From Pontederia crassipes (lineage: Eukaryota > Streptophyta > Magnoliopsida > Commelinales > Pontederiaceae): a stretch of 64,000 nucleotides of DNA. Below, one piece after another: positions 11,301 to 23,259 of this stretch. The notes under the pieces are model-generated. The model ran no database searches. It was not told the DNA's origin and saw only the letters and a program-made list of their open reading frames with translations. The position numbers and the translations under genes were made by a program. Positions within the stretch are counted from its first letter, which is position 1. The number at the start of each line of letters is the position of its first letter. Where the stretch lies: contig CM060188.1 in assembly GCA_030549335.1 (NCBI GenBank), positions 67,858,696 to 67,922,695 of the forward strand, written 5' to 3'.

Positions 11301-13340
11301 ATGATACCCAAAGGTTATATTTAGTATCCGTAACTTATTACTTCGAACCTTACTCTAAGTCTCTAATCCTAAAGAGCTTTAACATTGATTGTAACGGTTC
11401 AACTACGGTTTGAAAAAGAAATAAAGTTCTAAATATCTATCACCTCTTAGGATACCCAATGGTTATATTAAGTATCTATAACTTAGTGCTTTGAACCTTA
11501 CTATAAGAGTTGAATCCTCAAGAGCTTTATCGTTGATTGTAACGATTCAACTACGGTTTCAAATAGAGTTAAAGTTCTAAAGATCTACCAGCCTTAGGAT
11601 ACCCAACAGTGATAATAAGTATCTGTAACTTAGAGCATTGACCCTTACTCTAAGACTCTAATACCCAAGAGTTTTATCATTGATTGTAACGATTCAACTA
11701 TGATTTCAAATAAAGTTAAAGTTATGAAGATATACCACCTCTTAGGATAACCAAACGTTATAATTAGTAACTTAGAGCATTGACCCATACTCTAAGACTC
11801 TAATCCCTAAGTGCTTTATTTGAAATAGAGTTAATGTTTAGAGATCTACCACCTCTTAGGATACCCAAAGTTTATATTAAATCTCTATAACTTGGAGCTT
11901 TAACCTTACTCTAAGACTCTAATCCCCAAGAGATTGATCATTTATTTTGACGGTTCAACTATGGTTTGAAATAAAGTTAAGGGTCTAAAGATCTATCACC
12001 TCTTATGACACCCAAACGTTATAATAAGTGTCTATAACTTAGAGCTTTGAACTTTACTCTAAGAATCTAATCCACAAGAGCTTTGTCATTGATTGTAATT
12101 GTTCAACTAAGGTTTGAAATAGAGTTGAAGTTTTAAGGTCCTATCACCTCTTAGGATACCCAAAGGTTATAATAAGTATCTATAACTTAGAGCTTTCAAC
12201 TTTACTCTAAGAGTCTAATCCCCAATAGCTTTATCATTCATTGTAACGGCTCAACTTCGATTTGAAATGAAGTTACATTTCTAAAGATCTATCACCTCTT
12301 AGGATACCAGGTAATAATTAGTATCTATAACTTGGAGCTTTGAACCTTACTCTAATACTGTAATCCCCAAGAGCTTTATCATTGATTGTAGTGGGTCAAC
12401 TACGATTCGTAATCGATTTAAAGTTCTAAAGACCTATCACCTCTTAGGATACCCAAAGGTTATAATAAGTACCTATAACTTTGAGCTTTGAACTTTACTC
12501 TAAGAGTCTAATCCCCAATAGTTTTATCATTGATTGTAACGGTTCAACTACGACTTGAAATAGAGTTACATTTCTAAAGATCTATCACCTCTTAGGATAC
12601 CCAAAGGTTATCATAAGTATCTATAACTTAGAACCTTGAATGTTACTCTAGGACTCCAATGCCCAAGAGCATTATCATTGATTGTAACGGTTCAACTACG
12701 GTTTGAAATAGAGTTATAGTTCTAAAGATCTACCACCTTTTAGGATACCCAAACATTATAATAAGTGTCTATAACTTAGAACTTTGAACCTTACTCTAAG
12801 AATCTAATCCCAAGAGCTTTATCAATGATTGTGATGGTTCAACTACGGTTTGAAATAGAGTTAAAGTTTTAAAGATCTACCACCTATTGGGATACCCAAA
12901 CGTTATAATAAGAGTCTATAACTTAGAGCTTTGAGCCTTATTCTAAGAATTTAATTCCCAAGAGCTTTATCATTGATTGTAACAGTTCAACTACGATTTG
13001 AAATTGAGTTAAAGTTATAAGGACCTATCACCTTTTAGGATACTCAAAAGTTATAATAAACATCTATAACTTAGAGCTTTGAACGTTCCTCTAAGACTCC
13101 AATGTCCGAGAGCTTTATCATTGATTGTAATGATTTAGCTACGGTTTGAAATAGAGTTAAAGTTCTAAGAATCTACCACCTCCTAGGATACCCAAAGGTT
13201 ACAATAAGTATCTATAACTTAGTACTTTGAACCTTACTCTAAGAGTTCAATAGCCAAGAGCTTTATCATTGATTGTAAGGTTTCAACTACGGTTTGAAAT
13301 AGAGTTAAAATTCTAAAGATCTATCACCCCTTAGGGTACA
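8350..13340. repeat. Satellite 1 array, block A (monomer about 148 bp)
   Basis: About 34 tandem copies of an AT-rich monomer of about 148 bp. Anchors in nearly every copy are CTTAGGATACCCAAAGG, CCCCAAGAGCTTTATCATTG and GTTTGAAATAGAGTTAAAG. Copies differ by substitutions and small indels, for example one near 8581 lacking about ten bases. Certain variants recur at about 1.32-1.33 kb, suggesting nine-monomer blocks. No open frame of note. The left edge is cut by the Athila LTR and the right edge by an LTR fragment. Confidence 0.95.
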
Positions 13341-14282
13341 ATAAGATCCATTGTCTGTCCGTGATTTGAAGCTTCGACCTTTTTATATTTCTGGGTGTAA
13401 TTCTTCCAATTTTCTTTATTATTTTTATTATCTCTCCAATATTTTTAGGATGAACTCCATATTTTTAGGATTATTATTTTTGGAGATTACTAATTGAAAG
13501 GAAACTGTTTGGACCCAATATTATTTATTTTAATCTTTTATGATCAATTATTTAATTGCACTTAATGCTTTTGATTTAATTATTTGGATTTCTGAGTTAA
13601 GTAATTATCAGTTTGTGGTCTATTTGATTTCAGAATTCATTAATTAAATTTATTGATCTATTGTGAAATTAATAATTGACATGAATTTGATAACTAATTT
13701 GTGGAGAATCAAGTTTGTATGGTCTGTTAAACTATATCAGTTTGTGGAGTGATTACCAGTGTAGAGAATCTAATTTAATGCATCCTAATTTTAACATAGT
13801 TCAACATGCGTTTTAATTTTAATACAGTCTAGAAAATCTAATTTAATGCATCTTAATTTTAATCCAATTTATATCAGTTTTATTAAATTAAGATAGTTCA
13901 ACATGCGTAGGTTGAGCGATGCCAGTTGTAGAGACCGCAAGTTAATCATGTTAGATTACTTTAGCAAGACTCTAATCCATCTTTAAAGATTAAATTTATC
14001 TTTTATGATTCAAATATTTATCTTGATCTATTTTCATCCTAAGGCCTAACTTCAACAACATTATCCTATCTTATTATTATCTTATTTTCTTTATTTTATT
14101 TTATAATTAAAAAACATATTTTAAAAAATTATGTTTTTCCTCTCTTATTAATTTATACAATTAGACATTGAATTAATAATATTCCTCGTAAATTCGACAG
14201 CCTTCACTCCTTTTTACTATATTACTTGAGCAACTAGTGCACTTGTTAGCGGATTTATTTTGCTACATCATTTTACGCATCA
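13341..14282 (+). mobile_element. 5'-truncated LTR inside satellite 1
   Basis: From about 13351 this segment matches the 3' half of the solo LTR at 16614-18459, starting at the shared TGTCTG(T/C)CCGTGAT and ending at the same ACGCATCA (14282). About the first 970 bases of the LTR are missing. It is followed by ATAT and then satellite, as in the complete copy. The left joint cuts a monomer just after TTAGGGTAC, so the 5' loss also involved the array. Confidence 0.85.
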
Positions 14283-16613
14283 ATATTTCACCTTTTAGGA
14301 TACCCAAAGTTTATAATTAGTATCTATAACTTGGAGCTTTGAACCTTACTCTAATACTCTAATCCCCAAGAGCTTTATCATTGAATGTAACAGTTCAACT
14401 ACGATTTGAAATAGAGTTAAGTTCTAAAGACCTATTACCTCTAAGCATACCCAAAGGTTATAATAAGTATCTATAACTTAGAGCTTTGAACGTTACAATA
14501 GGGCTTCAATGCTCAAGAGCTTTAGCATTGATTGTAACGGTTCAACTACAGTTTTAAATCGAGTTAAAGTTCTAAAGATCTACCACCACCTAGGATACCC
14601 AAAGGTTACAATAAGTGTCTATAACATAGATCATTGAACCTTACTCTAACACTCTAATCCCAAGGAGCTTTATCACTGATTGTAACAGTTCAACTACAGT
14701 TTGAAATAGAATTAAAGTTCTAAAGATATACAACCTCTTAGGATACCAAAAGGTTATAATAAGTATCTATAACTTACAGCTTTGAACCTTACTCTAACAC
14801 TCTAATCCCCAAGAGCTTTATCATTGATTAAAATGGTTCAACTACGATTTGAAATAGAGTTAAAGTTCTAAAGATCTACCACCTCTTAGGATACCCAAAG
14901 GTGATAATAAGTATCTATAACCTAGAGCTTTGACCCTTACTCTAAGACTCTAATCCCCAAGAGCTTTATCATTGATATTTACGATTCAACTACGATTTGA
15001 AATGGAGTTAAAGTTCTAAAGATCTATCACCTCTTAGGATACCTAAAGGTTATTATAAACATCTATAAATTAGAGCTTTGAATCTTTCTCTAAGAGTCTA
15101 ATTCCTAAGAACTTTATCATTTTTTTTTGTGGTTCAACTACGATTGGAAATAGAGTTAAAGTTCTAAAGATCTATCACCTCTTGAGATTCCCAAGGGTTA
15201 TAATAAGTATCTACAACTTAGAACTTTGAAGCTTACTCTAAGAGTATAATGCCCAAGAGCTTTATCATTGATTGTAATGTTTCAACTACAATTTGAAATA
15301 GAATTAAAGTTCTAAAGATCTATCACCTCTTACGATACCCAATGGTTATATTAAGTATCTATGCACCTTACTCTAAGAGCATTATCATTGATTGTGAAGG
15401 TTCAACTAAGGTTTGACATAGAGTGAAAGTTCTAAAGATCTATCACCACTTAGGATACTCAAGGGTTATAATAAGTATCTATAACATAGAGTTTTGAACC
15501 TTACTCTAATAGTCTAATCCTCGAGAGCTTTATTATTGATCATAACTGTTCAACTACGATTTGAAATAGAGTTAAAATTCTAAAGATCTACCACCTCTTA
15601 GAATATCAAGATTTGATAATTAGTATTTATATGTTTGAGCTTCAAACATTACTCTAATAGTCTCATCCCCAAGAGCTTTTTCATTGATTGTAACGATTCA
15701 ACCACGGTTTGAAATAGAGTTAAAGTTCTAAAGATCTATAACCTCTTAGGATACCCAAAGTTTATAATAAGTATCTATATTTTAGAGCTTTGAACGTTAC
15801 TCTAATAGTCTCATCCCCAAGAGCTTTATCATTGATCGTAATGGTTCAACTATGATTTGAAATAGAGTTAAAGTTTAATGACCTATCACCTCTAGGATAC
15901 CCAAAGGTTATAATAAGTGTCTATAACTTATAGCATTGAACCTTACTCTAAGACTCTAATCCCCAAGAGTTTTTTCATTGATTGTAACAGTTCAACTACA
16001 GTTTGAAATAGAGTTGAAGTTCTAAATATCAACCACCTCTTAGGATACGCAAAGGTTATAATAAGTATATATAACTTAGATCTTTCAACATTACTATAAG
16101 ACTCCAATAACCAAGAGCTTTATCATTGATTGTAACTCTTTAATTACAGTTTGAAATAGAGTTAAAGTTTTAAAGATCTACCAGCTCTTAGGATGCCTAA
16201 AAGTTACAATAAATATCTATAACTTAGAGCTTTGAACCTTACTCTAAGATTTTAATACCCAAGAGCTTTATCATTGATTGTAACGGTTCGACTATGGTTT
16301 GAAATAGAGTCAAAATTCTAAAGATCTATTATATCTTAGGATACCTAAAGGTTATTATAAGTATCTATAACTTAGAGCTTTGAACCTTACTCTAAGAGTC
16401 TAATCCCCAAGAGGTAGTAACAGTTCAACTACGATTTGAAACAAAGTTAAAGTTCTAAAGATCTACCACCTCTTAGTATACCCAAATGTTATAATAAGTG
16501 TCTATAACTTAGAGCTTTGAACCTTACTCTAAGACTCTAATCCCCAAGAACTTTATCATTGATTGTAATGGTTCAACTACGATTTGAAATAAAGTTAAAG
16601 TTCTAAAGATATA
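14283..16613. repeat. Satellite 1 array, block B
   Basis: About 16 copies of the same monomer of about 148 bp, in the same orientation as block A. A shortened copy lies near 15355-15400. The first monomer (14283-14435) shares private variants with the first monomer of block C, including AGTTTATAATTAG and CTCTAATACT. Confidence 0.95.
16609..16613. other. Target-site duplication ATATA, left
   Basis: ATATA directly precedes the LTR start TGATGCATGC and is repeated at 18460-18464 after the LTR end. Confidence 0.9.
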
Positions 16614-18459
16614 TGATGCATGCAAAATATAACATATTCTGATCTATTATTTTAATTAATATTTCTGTAATTCATCGTGGCATGCATCATTTTATGTCGC
16701 TTTTAGTCATAATTCCATATTAGCAATTTTAATTATTAATTCTATGAATGTTTTAATTGTGCATGGATTAATTAAATTTTGATAACTATTTTGTAAAAAA
16801 GCCGAGCACACGATTATCCAATTGATTATTACCGACATGATCACCTGATTTTGTCAAGTTAAATGAATTATGGATGTATCGACCGCAATTCAGATGCAAA
16901 GTGATTATCGACCGTGAAAAAGGATTTAATTATATGAGATGATGCTTGTATCTTTGGGCGCAAAAGTCATATTCTATCCATCATTAGGGAAAAATATCCT
17001 TATGGATTTTACGATCGCGATCCTATCAAGAAGAGTTTTACGATCACAAAGTGTTAACTATTTTTTATCCTTAACCATAATGATTATCGGCCGTGAACTC
17101 CAAGTAATCTTGGGGGCAAAACACCATCATCAATCAAGAATATCGGCCGTCAACTCCAAGTTTTATCCTTGACCAACATTTATCAAGTATCATCGGCCAT
17201 TGACCAATCCTTGGACGCAAACTATCATTAATGATACATTTTGTGGCCAAGATTCAAAGAGGATTATCATCAGGTGCAAAACTGATAAGTTTTTATCATT
17301 AATCAATGATCAAGCTTATCGATCGTGAAACTATATCGTCATAGTGGATAGAGTCATAAGCAACTCAAGTTTTATCTCACAAAATTAAATTCAACCATAC
17401 GGTATTCACGACCGTGCCGTACCGCACCTATAAATAGAGGAGTAAACCATCGTCCCAATATGTGCTTTGAAGTGTGGTTTTCTTCTACAGTTGAGTCGTG
17501 AGCTTGGCAAGCTACGACCGAGAGGAGAGAGGTGCGACGGCTGGAGGTTGATCACGACTCTGATCAAGTCCGAAAAGCTGCCCAACTGTCTGCCCGTGAT
17601 CTGAAGCTGACCTTTTTATCTTTCTGGGTGTAATTATTCCGATTTTCTTTATTATTTTTATTATCTCTCCAATATTTCTAGGATGAACTCCATATTTTTA
17701 GGATTATTATTTTAGGAGATTATTAATTGAAAGGAAACTGTTTGGACCCAATATTATTTGTTTTAATCTTTTATGATCAATTATTTAATTGCACTTAATG
17801 CTTTTGATTTAATAATTTGGATTTCTAAGTAATTACCAGTTTATGAACTATTTGATTTCAAAATTCATTAATTAAATTAACTGGTCTATTGTGAAATCAA
17901 TAATTGACATAAATTTGATAACTAATGTGTGGAGAATCAAGTTTGTGTGGTATGTTAATCTATACCAGTTTGTGGAGTGATTAATAGTCTAAGGAATCCA
18001 ATTTAATGCATCTTAATTTTAATATAATTTGATGGGATGCCAATTGTGGAGACTTCAATTCTTATTAAATTAAGATAATTCAACATGCGTAGGTTGAGGG
18101 ATGCGAGTCGTGGAGATCACAAGTTAATCATGTTGGATTGCTTTAGAAGACTAATCAATCTTTAAAGATTGAATTTATCTTTTATGGTTCAAATATTTAT
18201 CTTGATATATTTTCATCCCAAGGCTTAACATCAACACCATTATCTTATCTTCTTATTATCTTATTTTCTTTATTTTATATAAGTACAAAACTTATTTTCA
18301 AAAATCCATATTTTTCCTCTCGTATTAATTTATAAAATTAGACATTGAATTAATAATATTCCTCATGGTTTCGACAGTCTTTACTCCTTTTTACTATATT
18401 ACTTGAGCGACGAGTGCACTTGCTAGTGGATTTATTTTGCTACATCATTTTACGCATCA
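16614..18459 (+). mobile_element. Solo LTR with ATATA target-site duplications
   Basis: A 1,846 bp unit with ends TGATGC and GCATCA (perfect 6 bp inverted ends) flanked by ATATA on both sides. Removing it with one TSD restores a normal satellite monomer. A TATA box lies at 17429-17437. The upstream half (16870-17410) has repeated motifs of the form ATCGGCCGTGAACTCC. No coding domain is present; the 77-codon frame at 16939-17172 falls in the presumed U3 and has no family features. Orientation is inferred from the TATA box. Superfamily is not determined from the LTR alone. Confidence 0.9.
17429..17437 (+). promoter_or_regulatory. TATA box of the solo LTR
   Basis: TATAAATAG about 815 bases into the LTR, the expected type of core promoter at the U3-R border. 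It is the best TATA match seen in this LTR. Confidence 0.6.
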
Positions 18460-18464
18460 ATATA
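18460..18464. other. Target-site duplication ATATA, right
   Basis: Directly follows ACGCATCA and matches 16609-16613. Confidence 0.9.
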
Positions 18465-19621
18465 CTACCTCTTAGGATACCCAAAGTTTATAATTAGTAT
18501 CTATAACTTAGAGCTTTGAACCTTACTCTAATACTTTAATCCCCAATAGCTTTATCATTGATTGTAACATTTCAACTATAATTTGAAATAGAGTTGAAGT
18601 TCTAAAGATCTACCACCTCTTAGGATACCCAAAGGTTATAATAAGTGTCTATAACTTAGAGCTTTGAATTTGAGTCTAAGAATCTAATCCCAAGAGCTTT
18701 ATCATTAATTGTAATGGTTCAGCTACGGTTTGAAACAGAGTTAAAGTTCTAAAGATCTACCACCTCTTAGGATACCCAAAGGTTACAATAAATGTCTCTA
18801 ACTTATAGGTTTGAACCTTACTCTAATACTCTAATCCCCAATAGCTTTATCATTGATTGTAACATTTCAACTATAATTTGAAATAGAGTTAAAGTTCTAA
18901 AGATCTACCACCTCTTAGGATACCCAAAGGTTATAATAAGTGTCTATAACTTAGCGCTTTCAACCTCACTCTAAGAATCTAATCACCAAGAGCTTTATCA
19001 TTAATTGTAATGGTTTGAAATAGAGTTAAAGTTATGAAGATCTATCATCTTTTAGCATATCCAAAGGTTATAATAAGTAACTATAACTTAGAACTTTAAA
19101 TGTTACTTTAAGACTCCAATGCCCAAGAGCATTATCATTGATTATAACGGTTCAATTACGATTTGAAATAGAGTTAAAGTTCTAATCGTCTATCACCTCT
19201 TTGGATACTCAAAGGTTATAAAGTGTCTATAAAGTAGAGTTTTGAACCTTAATCTCATAATCTAATCTCCAAGAGCTTTATCATTGATTGTAACGGTTCA
19301 ACTACGGTTTGAAATAGAGTTAAAGTTCTAAAGATATATCACCTCTTAGGATAACCAAAGGTTATAATAAGTATCTATAACTTAGAGCTTTAAACGTTAC
19401 TCTAAGACTCCGATGCACAATAGCTTTATCATTGATTGTAACGGTTTAATTATGATTTGAAATAGAGTTAAAGTTCTAAAGATCTAGCACCTCTTAGGAT
19501 ACCCAGAGGTTATAATAAGTGTCTATAACATAGAGCACTGAACCTTACTCTAAGAGTCTAATCGTTGAAAGCTTTATTATTGATCGTAATAGTTTAACTA
19601 CGGTTTAAAATAGAGTTAAAG
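18465..19621. repeat. Satellite 1 array, block C
   Basis: About eight monomers in the same orientation as blocks A and B. The first four form two copies of a dimer (about 18470-18760 and 18760-19035) that share AACATTTCAACTATAATTTG and, in the second half, TTAATTGTAATGGTT. The block ends inside a monomer where the Sirevirus LTR begins. Confidence 0.93.
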
Positions 19622-20680
19622 TGTTGAATCCCATATTTTGATGATAACAAATCAAATTGGACATAAAAGGCACTAATATATGCTCAAGTGATTATATGCA
19701 GGTGTAGAATTGATATGATCTTAGTTGCATAAAAAATCGCCAATTAAAATGATAAAAATGCAATTTCAGCATACGACCGGTGGACTGATCGGTCGACCGA
19801 CTATGAAGACCGATCGATCGATATCAAGCAGAAGAAATGTCAAGACTGTACCGGTCGATGATCTGGTCACTACACCGGTCGACCGAATAGCACAGGGACG
19901 GATTCAAGAAATGTCGAGACTGTACCGGTTGATATTCTGGTCGTTGCATCGGTCGGCCGAACAGTAAAGGATGAATTCCAGAAAAAGTCGAGAGTATACC
20001 GTTCGACATTTCGGCCGAAGGACCGGTCGACTGGACAACTTAAAAAGGTAACAAATATGCTGCAACAGTCGTATTGATCGGTCGACCAGCCCATTAATGC
20101 GATCGACCGGTCACAGTGCCAGATGAACAATAACGACTATTTTTCGAAGAGAAAATCATGGAAAATCATCTGGACGAGATTCTCACCTGCCAAAACTTGA
20201 AGAAAACTTATCCAAGCAAGCAAAACTTTTCAAAAGAGTATTTCAAGTTCTTGAGCCCAAATTTGCAAGTTCTTCCCTTTTCTCTTCCAAACTTTGGGTG
20301 TGAAAAATTTTGTAAAAGAAGAGAGTTAGAGGGAATTTTTATTCTCTGATCTAGTGAAGATTGAAAGCTCATTGTAAAAGAGGAGTGCCTTACCTCTTGA
20401 GCAGAGAAGAAGGTGTGTGGTGTAAAAAGGGTTGTTCTCTCCCTACAAAAAAAGAGAAAGATAGTGGATCTCCGGAGGTCTCGAGGTCAAGAAGTCGGAG
20501 CGGGGACGTAGGCCAAAGAGTTGGGGCCGAACCTCGTCAGCATATCGTGTCTCACTGTGTTTGCACCCTTGTTCCCTTGTTTATTATTTGCTTATGATCA
20601 TTTTTAGTGATTTTCAAAAGTGATTTTATAAAAAATATTTTAAAACACCAATTCACCCCCCTAGTGCTTTCGATCCTACA
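19622..20680 (+). mobile_element. 5' LTR of the Sirevirus-like element
   Basis: Begins TGTTGAATCCC after a satellite monomer and ends GATCCTACA immediately before ATTGATATCAGAGCC, which holds the PBS. Length 1,059 bp. Related LTRs occur at 28021-32588 (minus) and 37792-38563 (plus). Contains the CpG-rich palindromic block described separately. Confidence 0.9.
19780..20115 (+). repeat. Palindromic GGTCGACCG block with 74 bp tandem repeat
   Basis: Within the LTR the motif GGTCGACCG and near variants (CGATCGATCG, GGTCGGCCG, GACCGGTCGAC) occur many times. A tandem repeat of 73-74 bp starts at 19833, 19907 and 19980, each copy opening with AGAAATGTC or a variant followed by a CCGGT-type motif. 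The motif is self-complementary and CpG-dense compared with its surroundings. Confidence 0.85.
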
Positions 20681-20682
20681 AT

Positions 20683-20695
20683 TGATATCAGAGCC
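20683..20695 (+). promoter_or_regulatory. Primer-binding site of the Sirevirus-like element
   Basis: TGATATCAGAGCC starts two bases after the LTR end. It matches the TGGTATCAGAGC class complementary to initiator methionine tRNA, with one mismatch, which is the standard copia primer site. Confidence 0.85.
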
Positions 20696-20736
20696 AGATT
20701 GCTATTGTTTTTTAGATTTAAAAAATCTTTAGAGCT

Positions 20737-22398
20737 ATGGCATCAAGTGGATACAATTTTTCTGAAGGTCAATCGATTAATCGCCCTCCGCTTTTTAATG
20801 CATCTAGTTTTGCATATTGGAAAATTAGAATGCAAGCATATGTTTGTTCCATTGATATTGACATGTGGGGTGTTGTTCAAAAAGGTTTTGATCTACGTGG
20901 AAAATCTCATTCGGAATATACCAAAGGAGAAAGGCTTTTGATAAAATTTGATTGGGAGGCTAAAAACATTTTTATTGTGCTTTGGATCCGACAGAGTTTA
21001 ATCGGGTTTTTAGTTGTTCAAGTGCTAATAAAATTTGGAATAAACTTATTATCACTCATAAAGGAACCGACAAAGTTAAGGAATCTAGATTGAACATTCT
21101 AAATCACCAATATGATTTTTTCAAAATGCATGAAAATGAATCCATAAATGAGATGGTTGTCCGTTTTAATGATATTGTGAATGGTTTAGTCTCTTTGGGC
21201 GAGCCAAGAACTAACTCTCAAAAGGTAAAAAAGTTTCTCAGGTCTCTCTTCTCCAGATGGCATACAAAGAGGACCATGATCGAAGAGAAAGATTTGAACA
21301 AGTTAGATTTTGACGATCTTATAGGTTCACTCTTGACATATGAGATCGGAATCAAGGAGGATGAAGAAGCAAATGCTCCAAAGAGAAAAACTCTGGTATT
21401 GAAAGCAAGTAAAGATGAGGAAGACACAAGTGAAGAAGATGAAGACCTTGATGATAAGAAGCTTGCCCTATACGCAAAGAAGCTTGACAAATATCTCAAG
21501 TTTGCCAAGCAAAAGAAGAGAAATGACTTCACCAAGAAAAGATCATTATCAAGCAAGAATCAAATAACTTGCTTTGACTGTAAAAAGGTTGGACATTACA
21601 AAAATGAATGTCCGAATTTGATCAAAAAGGAAAAAGATGGAGAAAATTCAAGAAGAAAGAAAAAAGCTCTTCAAACAACTTGGGATGAAAGCGAAGATAA
21701 AGAAATTTTTTCCAACACCTCCTCAAGTGATAATGAAGAAGCTTACATATGTCTAATGACTAATAGCCATGAGGTATCATCTAACTCTTCTAGCTCTAGT
21801 AATAGTGAATCTTTCAATGTGCATAATGAGTTTAGAATTCTTATCAATAAATATGGATGCCTAAAAAATAAATATAATAATCTAAAAATAGAATTTGAAA
21901 ATATGCAAAAGAAAGATAAAGATGTTAGAGCATGTGAAAAGTGTAACATATTAAGTGAAGAAAACACTAGTTTAGAATTCTTAATTGAAGAATTGAAAAT
22001 GGAAATACACACTTAGATCATCATGTGAAAAACAAAATGAAAAATGTGCATGTTTGAACAACGAAATCAAGAATCTAAAAGATGAAATTAAAAAATTCTC
22101 TAATGGAAGCAAAATATTAGATGTCATGCTTAGCGGATCTAGAATGCCTTCAAATAAAAAGGGACTTGGTTTTAACTCTTTTGAAAAGAAAAATGACAAA
22201 AGAATTTTATTTGTTAAAGCATCACATAGTAATGCAAAAGCATATATTACTTATTTTCACTGTGGATATGAAGGACATTATTCATATGATTGCAAAGTTA
22301 GAAAAGGAATAAATCAAGGGATGAAAAAAATTTGGATCCTGAAAAGGATCATTTCTAACCAAGATGGACCCAAGCAAAGTTGGGTACCAAAAAGATGA
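20737..22398 (+). pseudogene. Sirevirus-like gag, frameshifted
   Basis: The start ATG at 20737 (MASSGYNFSEGQ) follows the PBS by about 40 bases. A UBN2-type gag core follows: FAYWKIRMQAY, then after a frameshift near 20975 NKIWNKLIITHKGTDKV and FLRSLFSRWHTKRTMIEE. A CCHC knuckle CFDCKKVGHYKNEC lies at 21570-21611. The C-terminal part is Glu/Lys/Ser/Asn-rich and likely helical. After a stop at 22014-22016 the protein continues in another frame (about 22012-22398) to a second knuckle, YFHCGYEGHYSYDC, whose first Cys has become Tyr. Two shifts and the lost Cys mark it as decayed. The gag is long for copia, as expected for Sireviruses. Confidence 0.85.
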
Positions 22399-22429
22399 GA
22401 TTCTCAAATTTTTTTTTAGGAAGCCCCAA

Positions 22430-22579
22430 AGCTTAATGATAGTAAATGGTATTTGGATAGTGGGTGCTCAAGACACATGACCGATGATGCATCAAATTTC
22501 ATCACCAAATGGAGGAAAAGTCACTTTTGGAGACAATAGCAAAGGAAGAGTAATAGGCATGGGTAATGTTGGTAAGACT
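22430..22579 (+). pseudogene. Copia protease fragment
   Basis: KWYLDSGCSRHMTDD is encoded from about 22444, with the catalytic DSG (Asp codon 22456-22458). After a frameshift near 22500 the sequence continues as GGKVTFGDNSKGRVIGMGN to 22579, where the 3.34 kb LTR remnant interrupts it. The same frame resumes after the insertion at 25937. The protease would cut the gag-pol polyprotein. Confidence 0.85.
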
Positions 22580-22591
22580 GCGCCAAAAACT
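22580..22591 (-). other. Remnant of PBS leader beside the 3.34 kb LTR
   Basis: GCGCCAAAAACT, read on the minus strand as AGTTTTTGGCGC, lies directly after the LTR 3' end. It matches the position and sequence class of the Athila-type leader plus PBS start (compare 7224-7235). It is foreign to the protease frame: without it and the LTR, the codons at 22579 and 25937 join in frame. Confidence 0.75.
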
Positions 22592-23259
22592 TGATAGTGA
22601 TATTTGGGTTTTCTAGTGATAACTTGCTGAAATTAAAGAAAATGTCAATTTTTCATTTTTTTGGTCTCCCAACTCACTAGCTGCAAGTGCACAGGTAAGT
22701 TGTAGTAGACTCAGGTTATCGTATCCACAAGAATTTGAAGTCTAAGACACCCTAAAACAATTTAGATTAGTTCTACTTAAGTGGCTAAAAACAGATTTTT
22801 AATGAATAGTGAAAACAGATTTTTTATAGAAAGTGAAATGATAACAGATTTTTGGGTTTTGGAAATTTATCAAAACTGAATTATAAATGCTAGAATGAAG
22901 TCTAAAAAGGTTTAACTATCTATGAGGAAGGTTCTTCTAGGATTTGGGGTTCATCTAAATTAATTAAGGATGGAATGGAACAAATTATCACTAAATGTCC
23001 AACTTTTGATTCAACTTGAAAATGGGTGTTCCCACAGCTCAATTGACTTCTAACTAAGCAATATATGATTATATAATTGTTAGCTAGGTTGAATCAAAAG
23101 AGGGTCCTCACTGAAAATCAAGTTATCATTGGGCTCAAAAGAAAGATTCAATGCTGATTTTTTGCAATTCAAGGAAGTTTGGAATGATAACTTGCATTTA
23201 CAATCATAAAAAGATGGAATCATTCCAATCAACCAAACCAGGATAAAATATACTCAATA

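Noticed and set aside
16939..17172. 77-codon frame in the solo LTR
   Set aside because: Lies in the presumed U3 among short repeated motifs; no family features.
8350..19621. CRISPR-like array because of regularly spaced repeats
   Set aside because: The whole 148 bp unit repeats with graded divergence; there are no short identical repeats with unique spacers, and the context is a plant nuclear genome.
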